This document shows, piece by piece, positions 1 through 8,280 of a stretch of 64,000 nt of DNA; position 1 is the first letter of the stretch, and every line of letters starts with the position of its first letter. The stretch is taken from positions 310,001 to 374,000 of the forward strand of contig CAVTTJ010000009.1 in assembly GCA_963737575.1 (NCBI GenBank), in the 5' to 3' direction. Origin of the DNA: VRUE01 sp963737575 (GTDB lineage: Bacteria; Actinomycetota; Thermoleophilia; Solirubrobacterales; 70-9). A program made the translations under genes and the position numbers. The notes below the pieces were generated by a model, which was given only the letters and a program-made list of their open reading frames with translations, ran no database searches and was not told the DNA's origin.

Positions 1-290
1 TCAAGCGCGAGCGAATGGGGAGGTTGGTGGAGCTCGTCCAGAGGCGCGCCAACGAGAGGACCCAGCGCTTCGTCGGGCGCGAGATGGAGGTGCTCGTCGA
101 GGGCCCGAGCCGAACCGACCCGGCGCGGCTGCGGGGGCGGACCCGCCACAACAAGACGGTCAACTTCGACGGGATCGCCAGCCCGGGCGACCTCATCCCG
201 GTCGAGATCGAATCCGCCACCTCGACCACGCTGAGCGGGGTGGCCGCAAAGCCAGTTCTGGCTCAGCCTTCGGCACAAGCCGATCATTAG
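1..290 (+). CDS. miaB: tRNA-2-methylthio-N6-dimethylallyladenosine synthase MiaB, C-terminal part (partial)
   Basis: The window opens inside this gene; the frame is entered at base 3 and ends at a TAG. What remains is about 95 residues: the end of the radical-SAM part (LVELVQRRANERTQRFVG) and a TRAM RNA-binding domain with the usual pattern GREMEVLVEG, GRTRHNKTVNFDG and GDLIPVEIESA. MiaB adds the methylthio group to i6A37 in tRNAs that read UNN codons. The product of the next gene, miaA, makes the i6A37 substrate and starts 3 bases after this stop, so the two form one operon. The radical-SAM cysteines lie outside the window, so naming it MiaB rather than a related methylthiotransferase rests on the TRAM pattern and on miaA. 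Confidence 0.85.
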   Translation, partial: KRERMGRLVELVQRRANERTQRFVGREMEVLVEGPSRTDPARLRGRTRHNKTVNFDGIASPGDLIPVEIESATSTTLSGVAAKPVLAQPSAQADH

Positions 291-293
291 CGC

Positions 294-1067
294 GTGGAGG
301 TCATCGCGATATTCGGGCCGACGGGGGTGGGGAAGACGGGGGTGGCGATTGCCGTCGCGGAGCTTTTGCGGGGGCGGGGGGAGGACCCGGTCGCGATCTC
401 CTGCGACGCGTTGCAGGTCTATGAGGGGCTGGAGGTGCTGACCGGGGCGGCGAGCGCCGAGCAGCGGGCGCGGCTCGAGCACCGGCTGATCGGTTTCGTC
501 CCGATCAACGAGCCGTTCTCGGTCGGCGACTACATGCGGCTCGCCCATCGCGAGATCGACAGCGCGCTCGAGGCCGGCAGGCGGCCGATCGTCGTCGGCG
601 GGACCGGCCTCTACCTGCGCGCCGCGATCGCCGAGCTCTCGCTGGTACGGGTGCCGCCCGAAACCGAGGACTCCGAGCTGTGGTCGGCCGACACCCGCCA
701 CCCGACCCGCATCTTCGGCCTCGACATGGACCGCGAGGCCCTCTACGAGAGGATCGACGCCCGCACCGAGGCGATCGTCGCCGGCGGGGCCGAGGAGGAG
801 GTGCTGCGGGCCGAGGCCGCGGGCCCCTCGCGCACCGCACGAAAGGCACTCGGCTTCGACGAGCTGACCGGCGGCGATGTCGAGCGGATGAAGAAGCGGT
901 CGCGCAACTACGCGCGGCGCCAGATCACCTGGATGCGGAAGATCCCGAACCTGACCTGGATCGACCGCGGCTGCCGGGAGGATGCCGACCTGGCCGAGGA
1001 GATCGCGCGCTCGCTAAGGGAAGAGGACCGCCCGGGTCTTGCGAGCGCCCGGAATCGCGACCAGTAG
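294..1067 (+). CDS. miaA: tRNA dimethylallyltransferase MiaA, short form
   Basis: MiaA transfers a dimethylallyl group from DMAPP to N6 of A37 in tRNA. The GTG start follows the miaB stop by 3 bases. The N-terminal P-loop GPTGVGKT is present, followed by SCDALQVYEGL (substrate-binding Asp), GGTGLYLRA, and near the end the family motif RNYARRQITWMRK. The protein has 257 residues against roughly 300 or more in typical MiaA. The missing part is the central helical insertion: the stretch that normally carries LHxxL..DPxxA..I.PND..R..RALE is reduced to about 25 residues between LYLRAAIAEL and IFGLDMDREALYERI. The reading frame is otherwise intact, so the loss looks like a clean deletion or a lineage-specific short form. 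The 3' end overlaps the convergent gene by 54 bases. Confidence 0.9.
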   Translation: MEVIAIFGPTGVGKTGVAIAVAELLRGRGEDPVAISCDALQVYEGLEVLTGAASAEQRARLEHRLIGFVPINEPFSVGDYMRLAHREIDSALEAGRRPIVVGGTGLYLRAAIAELSLVRVPPETEDSELWSADTRHPTRIFGLDMDREALYERIDARTEAIVAGGAEEEVLRAEAAGPSRTARKALGFDELTGGDVERMKKRSRNYARRQITWMRKIPNLTWIDRGCREDADLAEEIARSLREEDRPGLASARNRDQ

Positions 1068-2297
1068 CTGTGCCCGCAGTTTCCCGCGCTGCGCCAGTAG
1101 GGGCCGCCCGCGAGAGTCGAGGGGGACGGTGAACCTGTGTGAGCTGCCGCCTCGCAGTCTGAAGGTCTTCGTCGCCACTCCGATCCTGCCCAGCCCGCGG
1201 GCCTTCGTGCGGACGTTGGTCCGGAGGCGGATCTGGCCGGGACAGATGAGGTCGGCCGACCATCCGCATCGAACGCTCACCCTCAGCGCTCGCCCGGAGA
1301 CCGAGACGCCGGAAATCGTCAGCGGCGGCAGCGTCCGCACCGTCGGCGTAGCCGCACCGGCGGTCATCGCGTCGACGAAATTGCTGTCGATGTTGATCCG
1401 CACGCCGCCCCAGACCTCGTCATGGCCGCCGCGATACTGGTGGATCCGCTGATGGTTCGGCCAGGCCTCGGCGGGGAGGTTCGGGTCTTCGGTGTCGGCG
1501 CGTCCGTTCCAGTCCGCACTCCAGATGTCGTCCGGGCTGGTGAAGCTCGTCCCCCAGCGGCGGCCGAGGTCGACGATGCCCGACGCGCTCGAGCTGTAGA
1601 CGCCGGATGCGTAGCCCAGCTCGTGCAGGCGCTGGGTCCAGGCGGCCAGAAACGTCATCGTCGACGCCGTGGCGGTGGCGGTCCTCGTGTAGCTCTCCAT
1701 GTCGTGGTATATCGGGCTTCCGGGCCCGATCCCGATCGCCGCAGCGTCGGCGACGGCGTCCTCGGCCTCGGCTTCTCCCTCGGCGGCGGCGAAGCTCGAG
1801 TCGAGATCCGCGCACGACGTGCAGCTCGAGGTCGGTGCCTGCAGGCCGACGTAGAGGGGAATCAGATGCCACCCGATGGCCACCTGTTCGCCGACCCAGC
1901 CCGCGGTCAGGTTCGGCTGTGTGCAACCGCGATTGCGACCGCCGATGTAGACACCGATGGCTTCGAAGGGCGACGATTCCCGCCAGGCCCGCATCGACCG
2001 CGACGATGGGGCGGTGCAGGCGTCAAACCCGTATCCGGTGAAGATCGCCGGACCGGCGGCCACGGTCCCCTCGGCTGGGGGCGGCGCCAGCGCCGAGCTC
2101 GAGGCTCCGTCCGCGCGCACGGTCAGCCGGGGCCGTCCCACGCCGCCGGCCGGGCAAACGTCGGGGCCGCTGGAGCTGCAGATCCGGCCGCCGCTGCCCC
2201 CGGCGCTCGCGGCGGCCGGCATGGTGGCCGAGAGTGCGCTGAGGCCCAGGGAGGCAGCGATCAGCGCGACAGCCGTGCGTGTCCGTAGAAGCCCCAT
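1014..2297 (-). CDS. secreted DUF1906 / Rv2525c-like glycoside-hydrolase-fold protein
   Basis: The ATG at 2297 is preceded by a GAAAGGG ribosome site and gives a clear signal peptide (LLRTRTAVALIAASLGLSAL, then AAASAGG). The mature protein of about 400 residues has the pattern of the DUF1906/GH25-like TIM barrel family: FTGYGFDACTAPS, FEAIGVYIGG, GWHLIPLYVG, GSPIYHDMESY (the acidic pair expected at the active site), YASGVYSSSASG, DIWSADWNG and HQYRG. A C-terminal segment of about 90 residues looks like a beta-rich accessory domain. Members are exported and are thought to act on cell-wall or surface polysaccharide; the substrate is unknown. The 3' end overlaps miaA by 54 bases in convergent orientation; the terminal residues (VAIPGARKTRAVLFP) read naturally, so the overlap seems real. 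Confidence 0.75.
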   Translation of the reverse strand: MGLLRTRTAVALIAASLGLSALSATMPAAASAGGSGGRICSSSGPDVCPAGGVGRPRLTVRADGASSSALAPPPAEGTVAAGPAIFTGYGFDACTAPSSRSMRAWRESSPFEAIGVYIGGRNRGCTQPNLTAGWVGEQVAIGWHLIPLYVGLQAPTSSCTSCADLDSSFAAAEGEAEAEDAVADAAAIGIGPGSPIYHDMESYTRTATATASTMTFLAAWTQRLHELGYASGVYSSSASGIVDLGRRWGTSFTSPDDIWSADWNGRADTEDPNLPAEAWPNHQRIHQYRGGHDEVWGGVRINIDSNFVDAMTAGAATPTVRTLPPLTISGVSVSGRALRVSVRCGWSADLICPGQIRLRTNVRTKARGLGRIGVATKTFRLRGGSSHRFTVPLDSRGRPLLAQRGKLRAQLLVAIPGARKTRAVLFP

Positions 2298-2358
2298 CGC
2301 CCTTTCAACCGTTCTACCTGCACAACGTTTCGCCTGCACCGCCACCCATTTGCCCAGT

Positions 2359-2364
2359 TAGTCT
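2359..2364 (+). promoter_or_regulatory. -10 element for leaderless dapF transcript
   Basis: TAGTCT lies six bases before the dapF ATG at 2371 and no Shine-Dalgarno sequence is present. In Actinobacteria TAnnnT at this distance usually places the transcription start on the start codon. No convincing -35 box is visible. Confidence 0.45.
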
Positions 2365-2370
2365 GCGCCG

Positions 2371-3213
2371 ATGCGATTCGAGAAGTGGCAGGCGCTCGGC
2401 AACGACTACCTGATCCTCGAGGCCGACGGGCTTCCCTGGGAGCTGAGTGCAGGCCGTGTGGCGCGGCTCTGCGACCCCCACCTCGGGGTCGGCTCCGACG
2501 GGGTCCTGCTGCTCGCGCGAAGCGAGGACCCCGATTTCGTCGCCGACCTGCGGATCTTCAACCCCGACGGATCAGAGGCCGAGCTCTCGGGCAACGGCGC
2601 CCGCGAGGCGATCCTCTATCTGCGCCGCAACGGCTGGACCGACGTGGACACCTTCTCGATCCGAACCGCCGCCGGGCCGATCACGCCGACGATCACCTCC
2701 GAGCGGACCTGCCGGGTCGAGATGGGACGCGCCACGACCGCGTCCAAGGATTACCCCTTGGGGCCCGCCGATGGGACGGGGACGGTCGGGTCGGGGGGCC
2801 GCGAGTGGTCGTTCCAGCACGTCTCGATCGGCAACCCGCAGTGCGCGATCGTCGTCGACGCGGACGAACTGGAGGAGCTCGACCTCGCCGAGATCGGCCC
2901 CGCGATCGAAGCCAGTGAGCTGTTCCCGAACCGGACCAACGTCTCCTTCCTGACGATCGACGGCGACCGGGTCAGGGCGCGGATCTTCGAGCGCGGGGTG
3001 GGGGAGACGCTCTCCTCGGGGACGGGTGCGAGCGGCGCCGCGGTGACCGCCGTCATCGGCGGCGCCCCGAGCCCGATCACGGTCACCCTCGACGGCGGCG
3101 ACCTCCTGGTCGAGGTCTCCGATCAACTTGACGTGACGCTGACCGGCTGGGCGGAGCCGGTCTGCGCCGGGGAGCTGGCGCCCGAGCTGCTCCGCGCCCT
3201 TGCCGAGCTATAG
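2371..3213 (+). CDS. dapF: diaminopimelate epimerase DapF with both catalytic cysteines replaced by serine
   Basis: DapF interconverts LL- and meso-diaminopimelate for lysine and peptidoglycan. The fold is recognisable end to end over 280 residues: FEKWQALGNDYLILE, DGVLLL, IFNPDGSEAE, SIGNPQCAIVV, FPNRTNVSF, ARIFERGVGET. The two cysteine motifs of the family, CGNGxR and ACGTGA, read SGNGAR (Ser73, codon tcg at 2587) and SSGTGAS (Ser216, codon tcg at 3016). Cys73 and Cys217 are the acid/base pair in the well-studied Haemophilus enzyme. The double change with everything else conserved suggests either a serine-based or altered activity, or a paralogue. dapL follows directly, so the gene product almost certainly handles diaminopimelate or something close to it. 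Confidence 0.85.
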   Translation: MRFEKWQALGNDYLILEADGLPWELSAGRVARLCDPHLGVGSDGVLLLARSEDPDFVADLRIFNPDGSEAELSGNGAREAILYLRRNGWTDVDTFSIRTAAGPITPTITSERTCRVEMGRATTASKDYPLGPADGTGTVGSGGREWSFQHVSIGNPQCAIVVDADELEELDLAEIGPAIEASELFPNRTNVSFLTIDGDRVRARIFERGVGETLSSGTGASGAAVTAVIGGAPSPITVTLDGGDLLVEVSDQLDVTLTGWAEPVCAGELAPELLRALAEL

Positions 3214-4422
3214 ATGACTAGGGTTCCAGCGATGGCAGCCACCGAGCCAAAGCCCGGCATCGCCGCCCCGTCCAAACGGCTCGAGGCGATGCCCCCGTAC
3301 ATGTTCGCCGAGCTCGAGAGGCGGGTTGCCGACAAGCGCGAGGCGGGGATCGACGTGATCAGCCTCGGGATCGGCGACCCCGACGAGCCGACATACCCCC
3401 ACATCGTCAAGGCGATGCAGGAGGCGGTCGCCGAGCCCGGCAACCAGAAGTACCCGAGCAACCGCGGCCGCGAGGAGTTCCGCGAGGCGTTTGCCGAGTT
3501 CTACGGGGAGCGCTTCTCGGTCGAGATCGACCCCGGTAGCGAGGTGATCCCGGCGATCGGCGCCAAGGAGTGCATCTACAACCTCTGCTTCGCCTTCCTC
3601 GACCAGGGCGGGGTGGCGCTCGCCTCCGACCCCGGCTACCCGGTGTACACGGGCGGCCCGATCCTGGCCGGGGCAACGCCGGAGCTGCTGCCGCTGGTGC
3701 CCGAGCTCGGCTTCGCCCCCGACCTCAGCGCCGTCCCCGCCGAGACCGCGGCCCGGGCGCGGCTGATGTTCCTCAACTACCCGAACAACCCGAGCGGCGC
3801 CGTCGTTCCCGACGGCTTCTTCGAGCTCGTCGTCTCCTTCGCCCGCGAGCACGAGATCCTCGTCGTCCACGACAACGCCTACTCGGAGACCACCTACGAC
3901 GGCTACGTCGCCCCGAGCTTCCTCGCGACGCCGGGCGCCAAGGACGTCGGGGTCGAGGTCTTCTCGCTCTCCAAGGGCTACAACATGACCGGCTGGCGAT
4001 GCGCCGCGATCCTCGGCAACGCGGAAGCGATCGAGACCTACTGGCGGCTCAAGACAAACGTCGACTCCGGCCTCTTCGAGGCGGTCCAGCTCGCCGGGGT
4101 CGCGGCGCTGCGCGGGCCCTCGGGACCGCTCAAGCGGATGAACGAGACCTACGCCCGCCGCCGCGACCTCGTCGTCGGCGCGCTGCGCGAGATCGGAGTC
4201 GAGGTCCAGGCGCCGAAGGGGACGATCTACGTATGGGCGCCCGTGCCCGAGGGCCACACCTCGACCTCCTTCGCCGAGCTGGTCCTCGAGGAGGCCGCGG
4301 TCGTCGTCTCGCCCGGCTCGATGTACGGGCCGAGCGGCGAGGGCTTCTTTCGGATCTCTCTGACGACCGGCGACGACCGCATCACGGAGGCCGTCGAGCG
4401 CCTCCGCGAGCACCTCGCCTAG
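3214..4422 (+). CDS. dapL: LL-diaminopimelate aminotransferase (class I/II aminotransferase)
   Basis: A PLP-dependent fold-type I aminotransferase of about 400 residues. Motifs: SLGIGDPDEPTYPHIVKAM at the N-terminus, FLNYPNNPSGAVVP, HDNAYSETTYDGY, and the PLP lysine in FSLSKGYNMTGWRCA. The N-terminal YMFAELERRV and GIGDPD segments fit the DapL group, which converts tetrahydrodipicolinate to LL-diaminopimelate in one step. It begins at the base after the dapF stop; an in-frame ATG at 3232 with AGGG about ten bases upstream is an alternative start that removes six residues. With dapF it forms a two-gene unit for diaminopimelate. A general alanine/aspartate aminotransferase activity cannot be excluded, but the neighbour argues for DapL. 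Confidence 0.8.
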   Translation: MTRVPAMAATEPKPGIAAPSKRLEAMPPYMFAELERRVADKREAGIDVISLGIGDPDEPTYPHIVKAMQEAVAEPGNQKYPSNRGREEFREAFAEFYGERFSVEIDPGSEVIPAIGAKECIYNLCFAFLDQGGVALASDPGYPVYTGGPILAGATPELLPLVPELGFAPDLSAVPAETAARARLMFLNYPNNPSGAVVPDGFFELVVSFAREHEILVVHDNAYSETTYDGYVAPSFLATPGAKDVGVEVFSLSKGYNMTGWRCAAILGNAEAIETYWRLKTNVDSGLFEAVQLAGVAALRGPSGPLKRMNETYARRRDLVVGALREIGVEVQAPKGTIYVWAPVPEGHTSTSFAELVLEEAAVVVSPGSMYGPSGEGFFRISLTTGDDRITEAVERLREHLA

Positions 4423-4457
4423 GCAGGAAACGCGGCGCGACGCCGAATCCGGCGCCG

Positions 4458-5120
4458 ATGACCCAGGCTCGGGCCCTCGTCCTTGCCGCCGTGGCGGCCG
4501 GCATCCTCTACCTCGTCGGGGCGATCGCGCTCGGCTCGCCGCCCGACGCGACGGACTCGCCGGCGACCGTCGCCGCCTGGTTCGCCGACCACCGCGACGC
4601 CGCCCGCACCGACGCCTGGACGGCGACCTTCGGGGCGCTTGCCCTGGCCGTCTTCGCCGGGATGGTTCGCGAGCTGCTCCCGGGGCCGAACGGGAACGTC
4701 TTCCTCCTCGGTGCCGCCGCGTTCATCATCGAGACCGTCATCGCGGCCTGGATCTGGGGAGGCCTTGCACTCCACCCCGCATCGCTGGATCCCGCGACCG
4801 CCCGCACCGTCTATGACGTCGAGCTCTTCTGGGGCCCGGTGCTCACCGGGGCGACGATGACGATGATCGGGTCGGTCACCGTTCTCGGCCTCGGCGCCGA
4901 CCCCCTGATCCCGCGCTGGCTCACCGTGCTCGGTGCGATCGCCTTCCTCGAGCAGGCGGTCGAGACGATCACCACATTCGGCACCAGCGGCTTCATCGCG
5001 CCGGGCGGCGAAATGAACCTGGTCCTCGGCGCCTTCCTCACCCTCGCCTGGCTGGCAGGCCTCACCGTCTGGGCGGCGCGGCGCCTCGGCGGCGCGCCGC
5101 AGCCTCAGTCCGCGGGCTGA
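4458..5120 (+). CDS. hypothetical integral membrane protein
   Basis: A 220-residue protein with about six hydrophobic segments (for example VLAAVAAGILYLVGAIAL, FGALALAVFAGMV, AAFIIETVIAAWIWGGL, GATMTMIGSVTVLGLG, LVLGAFLTLAWLAGLTVW). An acidic, proline-rich loop (SPPDATDSPATVAAWFADH) follows the first segment. The arrangement resembles the DUF4386-like or other small hypothetical membrane families common in Actinobacteria, but I do not recognise a function. It starts 35 bases after dapL in the same direction and overlaps the convergent MBL gene by 16 bases. Confidence 0.6.
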   Translation: MTQARALVLAAVAAGILYLVGAIALGSPPDATDSPATVAAWFADHRDAARTDAWTATFGALALAVFAGMVRELLPGPNGNVFLLGAAAFIIETVIAAWIWGGLALHPASLDPATARTVYDVELFWGPVLTGATMTMIGSVTVLGLGADPLIPRWLTVLGAIAFLEQAVETITTFGTSGFIAPGGEMNLVLGAFLTLAWLAGLTVWAARRLGGAPQPQSAG

Positions 5121-5941
5121 CGCTTGCTCCAGTAGCGATCCAGGCCCCGCCACTGGTACTCGGGCGGGACCGCCTGCAGGAGCACCGCAGCGGTCTCGGG
5201 ATCGGCGACCCTCTCGGCGACCAGCTTCCGATGGCGAGCCTCGTAGGCCACCTCGTCGAGGTCGCGCGCCAGCTCCGCCTCCTCGCGCAGGCGCTCGCGC
5301 ACCGCGGCAAGGTGGTCACCGGGGTCCTCGACCGGCCCCCAGTGGGTGAGGGCGAGCCGCTCCGGCCGCCACCCCTCGACGATCCCGATCGAGTCCTCCC
5401 AGGCCTCGATGTCGATGTCGGGCGGTGGAGTGGGAGGGACGATCAGGTCGGTTCCGGGTATCAGGACCGCGGCGATGTCGCCGACGAAAGCGGTCCCGCT
5501 CTCCTCGTGCAGGTAGCAGACGTGGTGCGAGGCATGGCCGGGGGCGTAGGCCACCCGCATTCCGAGCACGGTCTCACCGCCGCCCAGCGGCCTCACGTTT
5601 GCCTCCGGAACGGGGACGATCTCGCCCCAGAGGCGTTCCATCTGGTCGCCGTAGAGGCGCTCGGCGCTGGCCAGCAGGCGCGAGGGGTCGATCAGATGCG
5701 GAGCGCCGCGCTCGTGGACGTAGACCTCGATGTCCGGCCAGCGCCGAACCAGGGCACCGGTCGCCGCCGCGTGGTCGAGGTGGATGTGGGTGAGGACGAT
5801 CGCCCGCGGCTCCTCGTCCCCGAGCGCGGCGATCAGGTTCTCGTGGGAGGACTCGGGGCCCGGGTCGACGAGGGCGCCGTCGACCTCCCAGCAGCAGATC
5901 ACATGCGGCCGCCCGAGGTGGAGGACGTCGATTGCTCGCAT
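5105..5941 (-). CDS. MBL-fold metallo-hydrolase
   Basis: A 278-residue metallo-beta-lactamase fold protein. The zinc ligand motif HxHxDH is present as THIHLDHAAA (residues about 51-60), with further ligands in APGHASHH, VGDIAA and LTHWGP. The N-terminal half is the catalytic domain; the C-terminal 80 residues are charged and helical (HLAAVRERLREEAELARDLD), as in MBL proteins with a C-terminal HTH-like cap. It belongs with the glyoxalase II-like or flavin-free MBL hydrolases; the substrate cannot be told. It lies 11 bases downstream of the epimerase gene on the same strand, so the two are probably co-transcribed. Confidence 0.75.
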   Translation of the reverse strand: MRAIDVLHLGRPHVICCWEVDGALVDPGPESSHENLIAALGDEEPRAIVLTHIHLDHAAATGALVRRWPDIEVYVHERGAPHLIDPSRLLASAERLYGDQMERLWGEIVPVPEANVRPLGGGETVLGMRVAYAPGHASHHVCYLHEESGTAFVGDIAAVLIPGTDLIVPPTPPPDIDIEAWEDSIGIVEGWRPERLALTHWGPVEDPGDHLAAVRERLREEAELARDLDEVAYEARHRKLVAERVADPETAAVLLQAVPPEYQWRGLDRYWSKRQPAD

Positions 5942-5952
5942 CGGGCCGGCGC

Positions 5953-6945
5953 TCAGGCCGCGGCGGGGATTTTGCCCTCGGCTTCGAGCGTCTCCCGAAG
6001 GCCCTCTTCGAGGCCGCGGGGCTCGTAGCCGAGCTCGCGAGTCGCCTTCTCATGACTGGCCCAGAAGGTGACCCCGTCGGCGGAGGAGATCATCTCGCGC
6101 AGGTTGGGCGGTTGGTTCATCAGCTTGCCGACCAGCGGCCCGACCGGGATCAGAGCCTTGAGCAGAGGGGTGGGGACCGCGTGCTTCGGCGGCTTGCGGC
6201 CGGCGACCCGGGCGACTGTCTCGATCGCCTCGCGCATCGTCGTCGTCGGCCCGCTGAGGACGTAGATCTCGCCGGGCCGGCCGCTGTCGATCGCGAGCAG
6301 GATCCCGCCGGCGATGTCTTCGACGTGGGTCATGCAGACGCCGAGGTCGGGGAGCGGGATCAGGGGCAGTTTCCCGGCCAGCAGCTGGTCGACGAGGTCT
6401 GCCACCTGCGAGGTGTCCCCGGGGCCGTAGACGCCACCCGGCTGGACGATGATGCAGGGCAGGCCGTCCTCCTCGATCATCCGCTTCGCGATCCGGTGCG
6501 ACTCGACCTTGGTCTCCTCGTAGTAGGAGGTGAAATCGTCGCCCGGGTGCTCGTAGGTCTCATCGACGACCTCGCCGTGGGTGTCGCCGAACACCCCGCA
6601 GGTCGAGACGTGGACGATCCGCGGCGTCTTCGCGTCGAGCGCGGCCTCCAGCACCCGTTCGGTCCCGGTCACGTTCGCCTCGTACATCGCCGGATGCTGG
6701 GAGGCCGGGATCCCGACCTCGTACATCGCGGCGCCGTGGATCGCCGCGTCGCAGCCCTCGAGCCCGGCGCGAATCGCCTCGCCGTCGGTGAGGTCGCCCT
6801 CGACCAGCTCGCAACCGATCGCGGCGAGCCTCTCGCCCTTCTTCGGGTTGCGGACGAGGCAGACGACCTCATCGCCGCGATCGCGCAGCTGCCGCACGAC
6901 CTCGCCGCCGATGAAGCCCGTGCCTCCCGTAACGAAGACCTTCAC
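5953..6945 (-). CDS. NAD-dependent epimerase/dehydratase family protein (extended SDR)
   Basis: A Rossmann protein of 330 residues. It starts with MKVFVTGGTGFIGGEVVRQL, the extended-SDR dinucleotide-binding motif, and has the catalytic YxxxK as SYYEETKVESHR with HVSTCGVFG upstream, and PGGVYGPGD. This pattern fits the hopanoid-associated or dihydroflavonol-reductase-like group of extended SDRs that reduce ketones or epimerise sugars. The substrate is not evident. It is divergent from hflX across a 24-base gap, so the two promoters overlap, and it is probably co-transcribed with the MBL hydrolase downstream. Confidence 0.75.
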   Translation of the reverse strand: MKVFVTGGTGFIGGEVVRQLRDRGDEVVCLVRNPKKGERLAAIGCELVEGDLTDGEAIRAGLEGCDAAIHGAAMYEVGIPASQHPAMYEANVTGTERVLEAALDAKTPRIVHVSTCGVFGDTHGEVVDETYEHPGDDFTSYYEETKVESHRIAKRMIEEDGLPCIIVQPGGVYGPGDTSQVADLVDQLLAGKLPLIPLPDLGVCMTHVEDIAGGILLAIDSGRPGEIYVLSGPTTTMREAIETVARVAGRKPPKHAVPTPLLKALIPVGPLVGKLMNQPPNLREMISSADGVTFWASHEKATRELGYEPRGLEEGLRETLEAEGKIPAAA

Positions 6946-6957
6946 GGTTGGGAAGCC

Positions 6958-6963
6958 TATCCT
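6958..6963 (+). promoter_or_regulatory. -10 element for leaderless hflX transcript
   Basis: TATCCT lies six bases before the hflX ATG at 6970, in the 24-base gap between hflX and the divergent epimerase gene. No ribosome binding site fits between, so a leaderless message is likely. Confidence 0.45.
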
Positions 6964-6969
6964 GGGGTG

Positions 6970-8262
6970 ATGGACCCGAGCCAGAACGGCGCCGGCCTGA
7001 CCAACTCCCGCGCGCGTCAGCGCGCGCTCGCGATCGGCATCGTCGACGGCGAGCCGAGCAATGGCGACGGGCTGGCGGAGCTGAAGGAGCTGCTGCGGAC
7101 GGCCGGCGTCGCGACGGCCGGCGAGATGGTCCAGCGCCGAGCCAAGCCGGATCCCGACCGCTATTTCGGCAAGGGCAAGATGACCGAGCTGAAGGCGGCG
7201 ATCGCCGAGTCAGGCGCCAACGTCGTCGCCTGCGATGACGAGCTGGCGCCGCGGCAGGAGCGCAGCCTCGAGGCGACCCTCGACGTGCCGGTGATCGACC
7301 GCACCGCGGTGATCCTCGACATCTTCGCCGACCACGCTCACACGGCCGAGGGAAAGCTCCAGGTCGAGCTCGCCCAGCTCGAGTACAACATGGCGCGGAT
7401 GCGGGGGCTGTGGACCCATCTCGACCGCCTCGACGGCGGGATCGGCACCCGCGCCCCGACCCGAGGCCCGGGCGAGACCCAGATCGAGACCGACCGCCGG
7501 CTGGCCCGCAACCGCATCTCGGCCCTGAAACGACGCCTGGTAGGGCTCGAGCGCAACCGCGGCGTGATGCGCGCCCGCCGCGATCGCTCCTCGGTGCCGC
7601 GGGTCGCCCTCGCCGGCTACACCAACGCCGGCAAGTCGACGCTGCTGAACGCGCTGACCGGCGCCACCGTCGGCGTCGGCGATCGCCTCTTCCACACCCT
7701 CGACCCGACGACCCGGAGCTTCGAGCTCTCCGGCCGCAACTACCTGCTGACCGACACCGTCGGGTTCATCGAGAAGCTGCCCCATCAGCTCGTCGAGGCC
7801 TTCAAGGCGACGCTCGAGGAGACGGTCGTCGCCGACCTCATCCTCCACGTCGTCGACGCGGCGGCGCCGGAGGAGCGCCGGGCGGCCGACATGCGGGCGG
7901 TCGACGAGGTGCTGGAGGAGATCGGGGCCGGCGACAAGCCGCGGCTGCTGGTCCTCAACAAGGCCGACCTGCTGGAGGAGGACGCGCGCGGCGAGGCGCT
8001 GATGGACCATCCCGACGCGGTCCTGGTCTCGGCCCGCGACGGCGAGGGCCTCGACCGGCTGCGCGAGGCGATCGAGCGGGCGTTCGAGGACACCCTCGCC
8101 GAGGTCGAGCTGCTGATCCCCTACGAGGAGGGGGCGCGCCTGCACGAGCTCCACGAGGTCGCCGGCGACCTCGAGCGCACCGAGCGCGACGATGGCGTGC
8201 TCGTCCACGCGCGGGTGCCGATCGCCGAGCTCCATAGGTTCAACGATCTCGCGGTCCTCTAG
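6970..8262 (+). CDS. hflX: GTPase HflX
   Basis: HflX is a ribosome-associated GTPase that splits or rescues 70S ribosomes. The 430-residue protein has the HflX N-terminal domain (RRAKPDPDRYFGKGKMTEL, VVACDDELAPRQ, VIDRTAVILDIFADHAHTAE), the glycine-rich linker TRGPGETQIETDRR, then the GTPase domain: G1 GYTNAGKST, G3 DTVGF, G4 NKAD, and a C-terminal domain. The ATG at 6970 gives the usual short lead-in; the open frame continues far upstream but that part shadows the epimerase gene. It is followed after 18 bases by dut. Confidence 0.93.
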   Translation: MDPSQNGAGLTNSRARQRALAIGIVDGEPSNGDGLAELKELLRTAGVATAGEMVQRRAKPDPDRYFGKGKMTELKAAIAESGANVVACDDELAPRQERSLEATLDVPVIDRTAVILDIFADHAHTAEGKLQVELAQLEYNMARMRGLWTHLDRLDGGIGTRAPTRGPGETQIETDRRLARNRISALKRRLVGLERNRGVMRARRDRSSVPRVALAGYTNAGKSTLLNALTGATVGVGDRLFHTLDPTTRSFELSGRNYLLTDTVGFIEKLPHQLVEAFKATLEETVVADLILHVVDAAAPEERRAADMRAVDEVLEEIGAGDKPRLLVLNKADLLEEDARGEALMDHPDAVLVSARDGEGLDRLREAIERAFEDTLAEVELLIPYEEGARLHELHEVAGDLERTERDDGVLVHARVPIAELHRFNDLAVL

Positions 8263-8267
8263 CCGGT

Positions 8268-8273
8268 TAGATT
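8268..8273 (+). promoter_or_regulatory. possible -10 element before dut
   Basis: TAGATT lies seven bases before the GTG start of dut, between hflX and dut. It may give dut its own leaderless transcript besides read-through from hflX. Confidence 0.35.
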
Positions 8274-8280
8274 CCCAGCC

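Noticed and set aside
5230..6030. Long plus-strand frame over the MBL hydrolase and epimerase genes
   Set aside because: High-GC shadow frame; residues have no domain pattern while the minus-strand proteins are clearly real.
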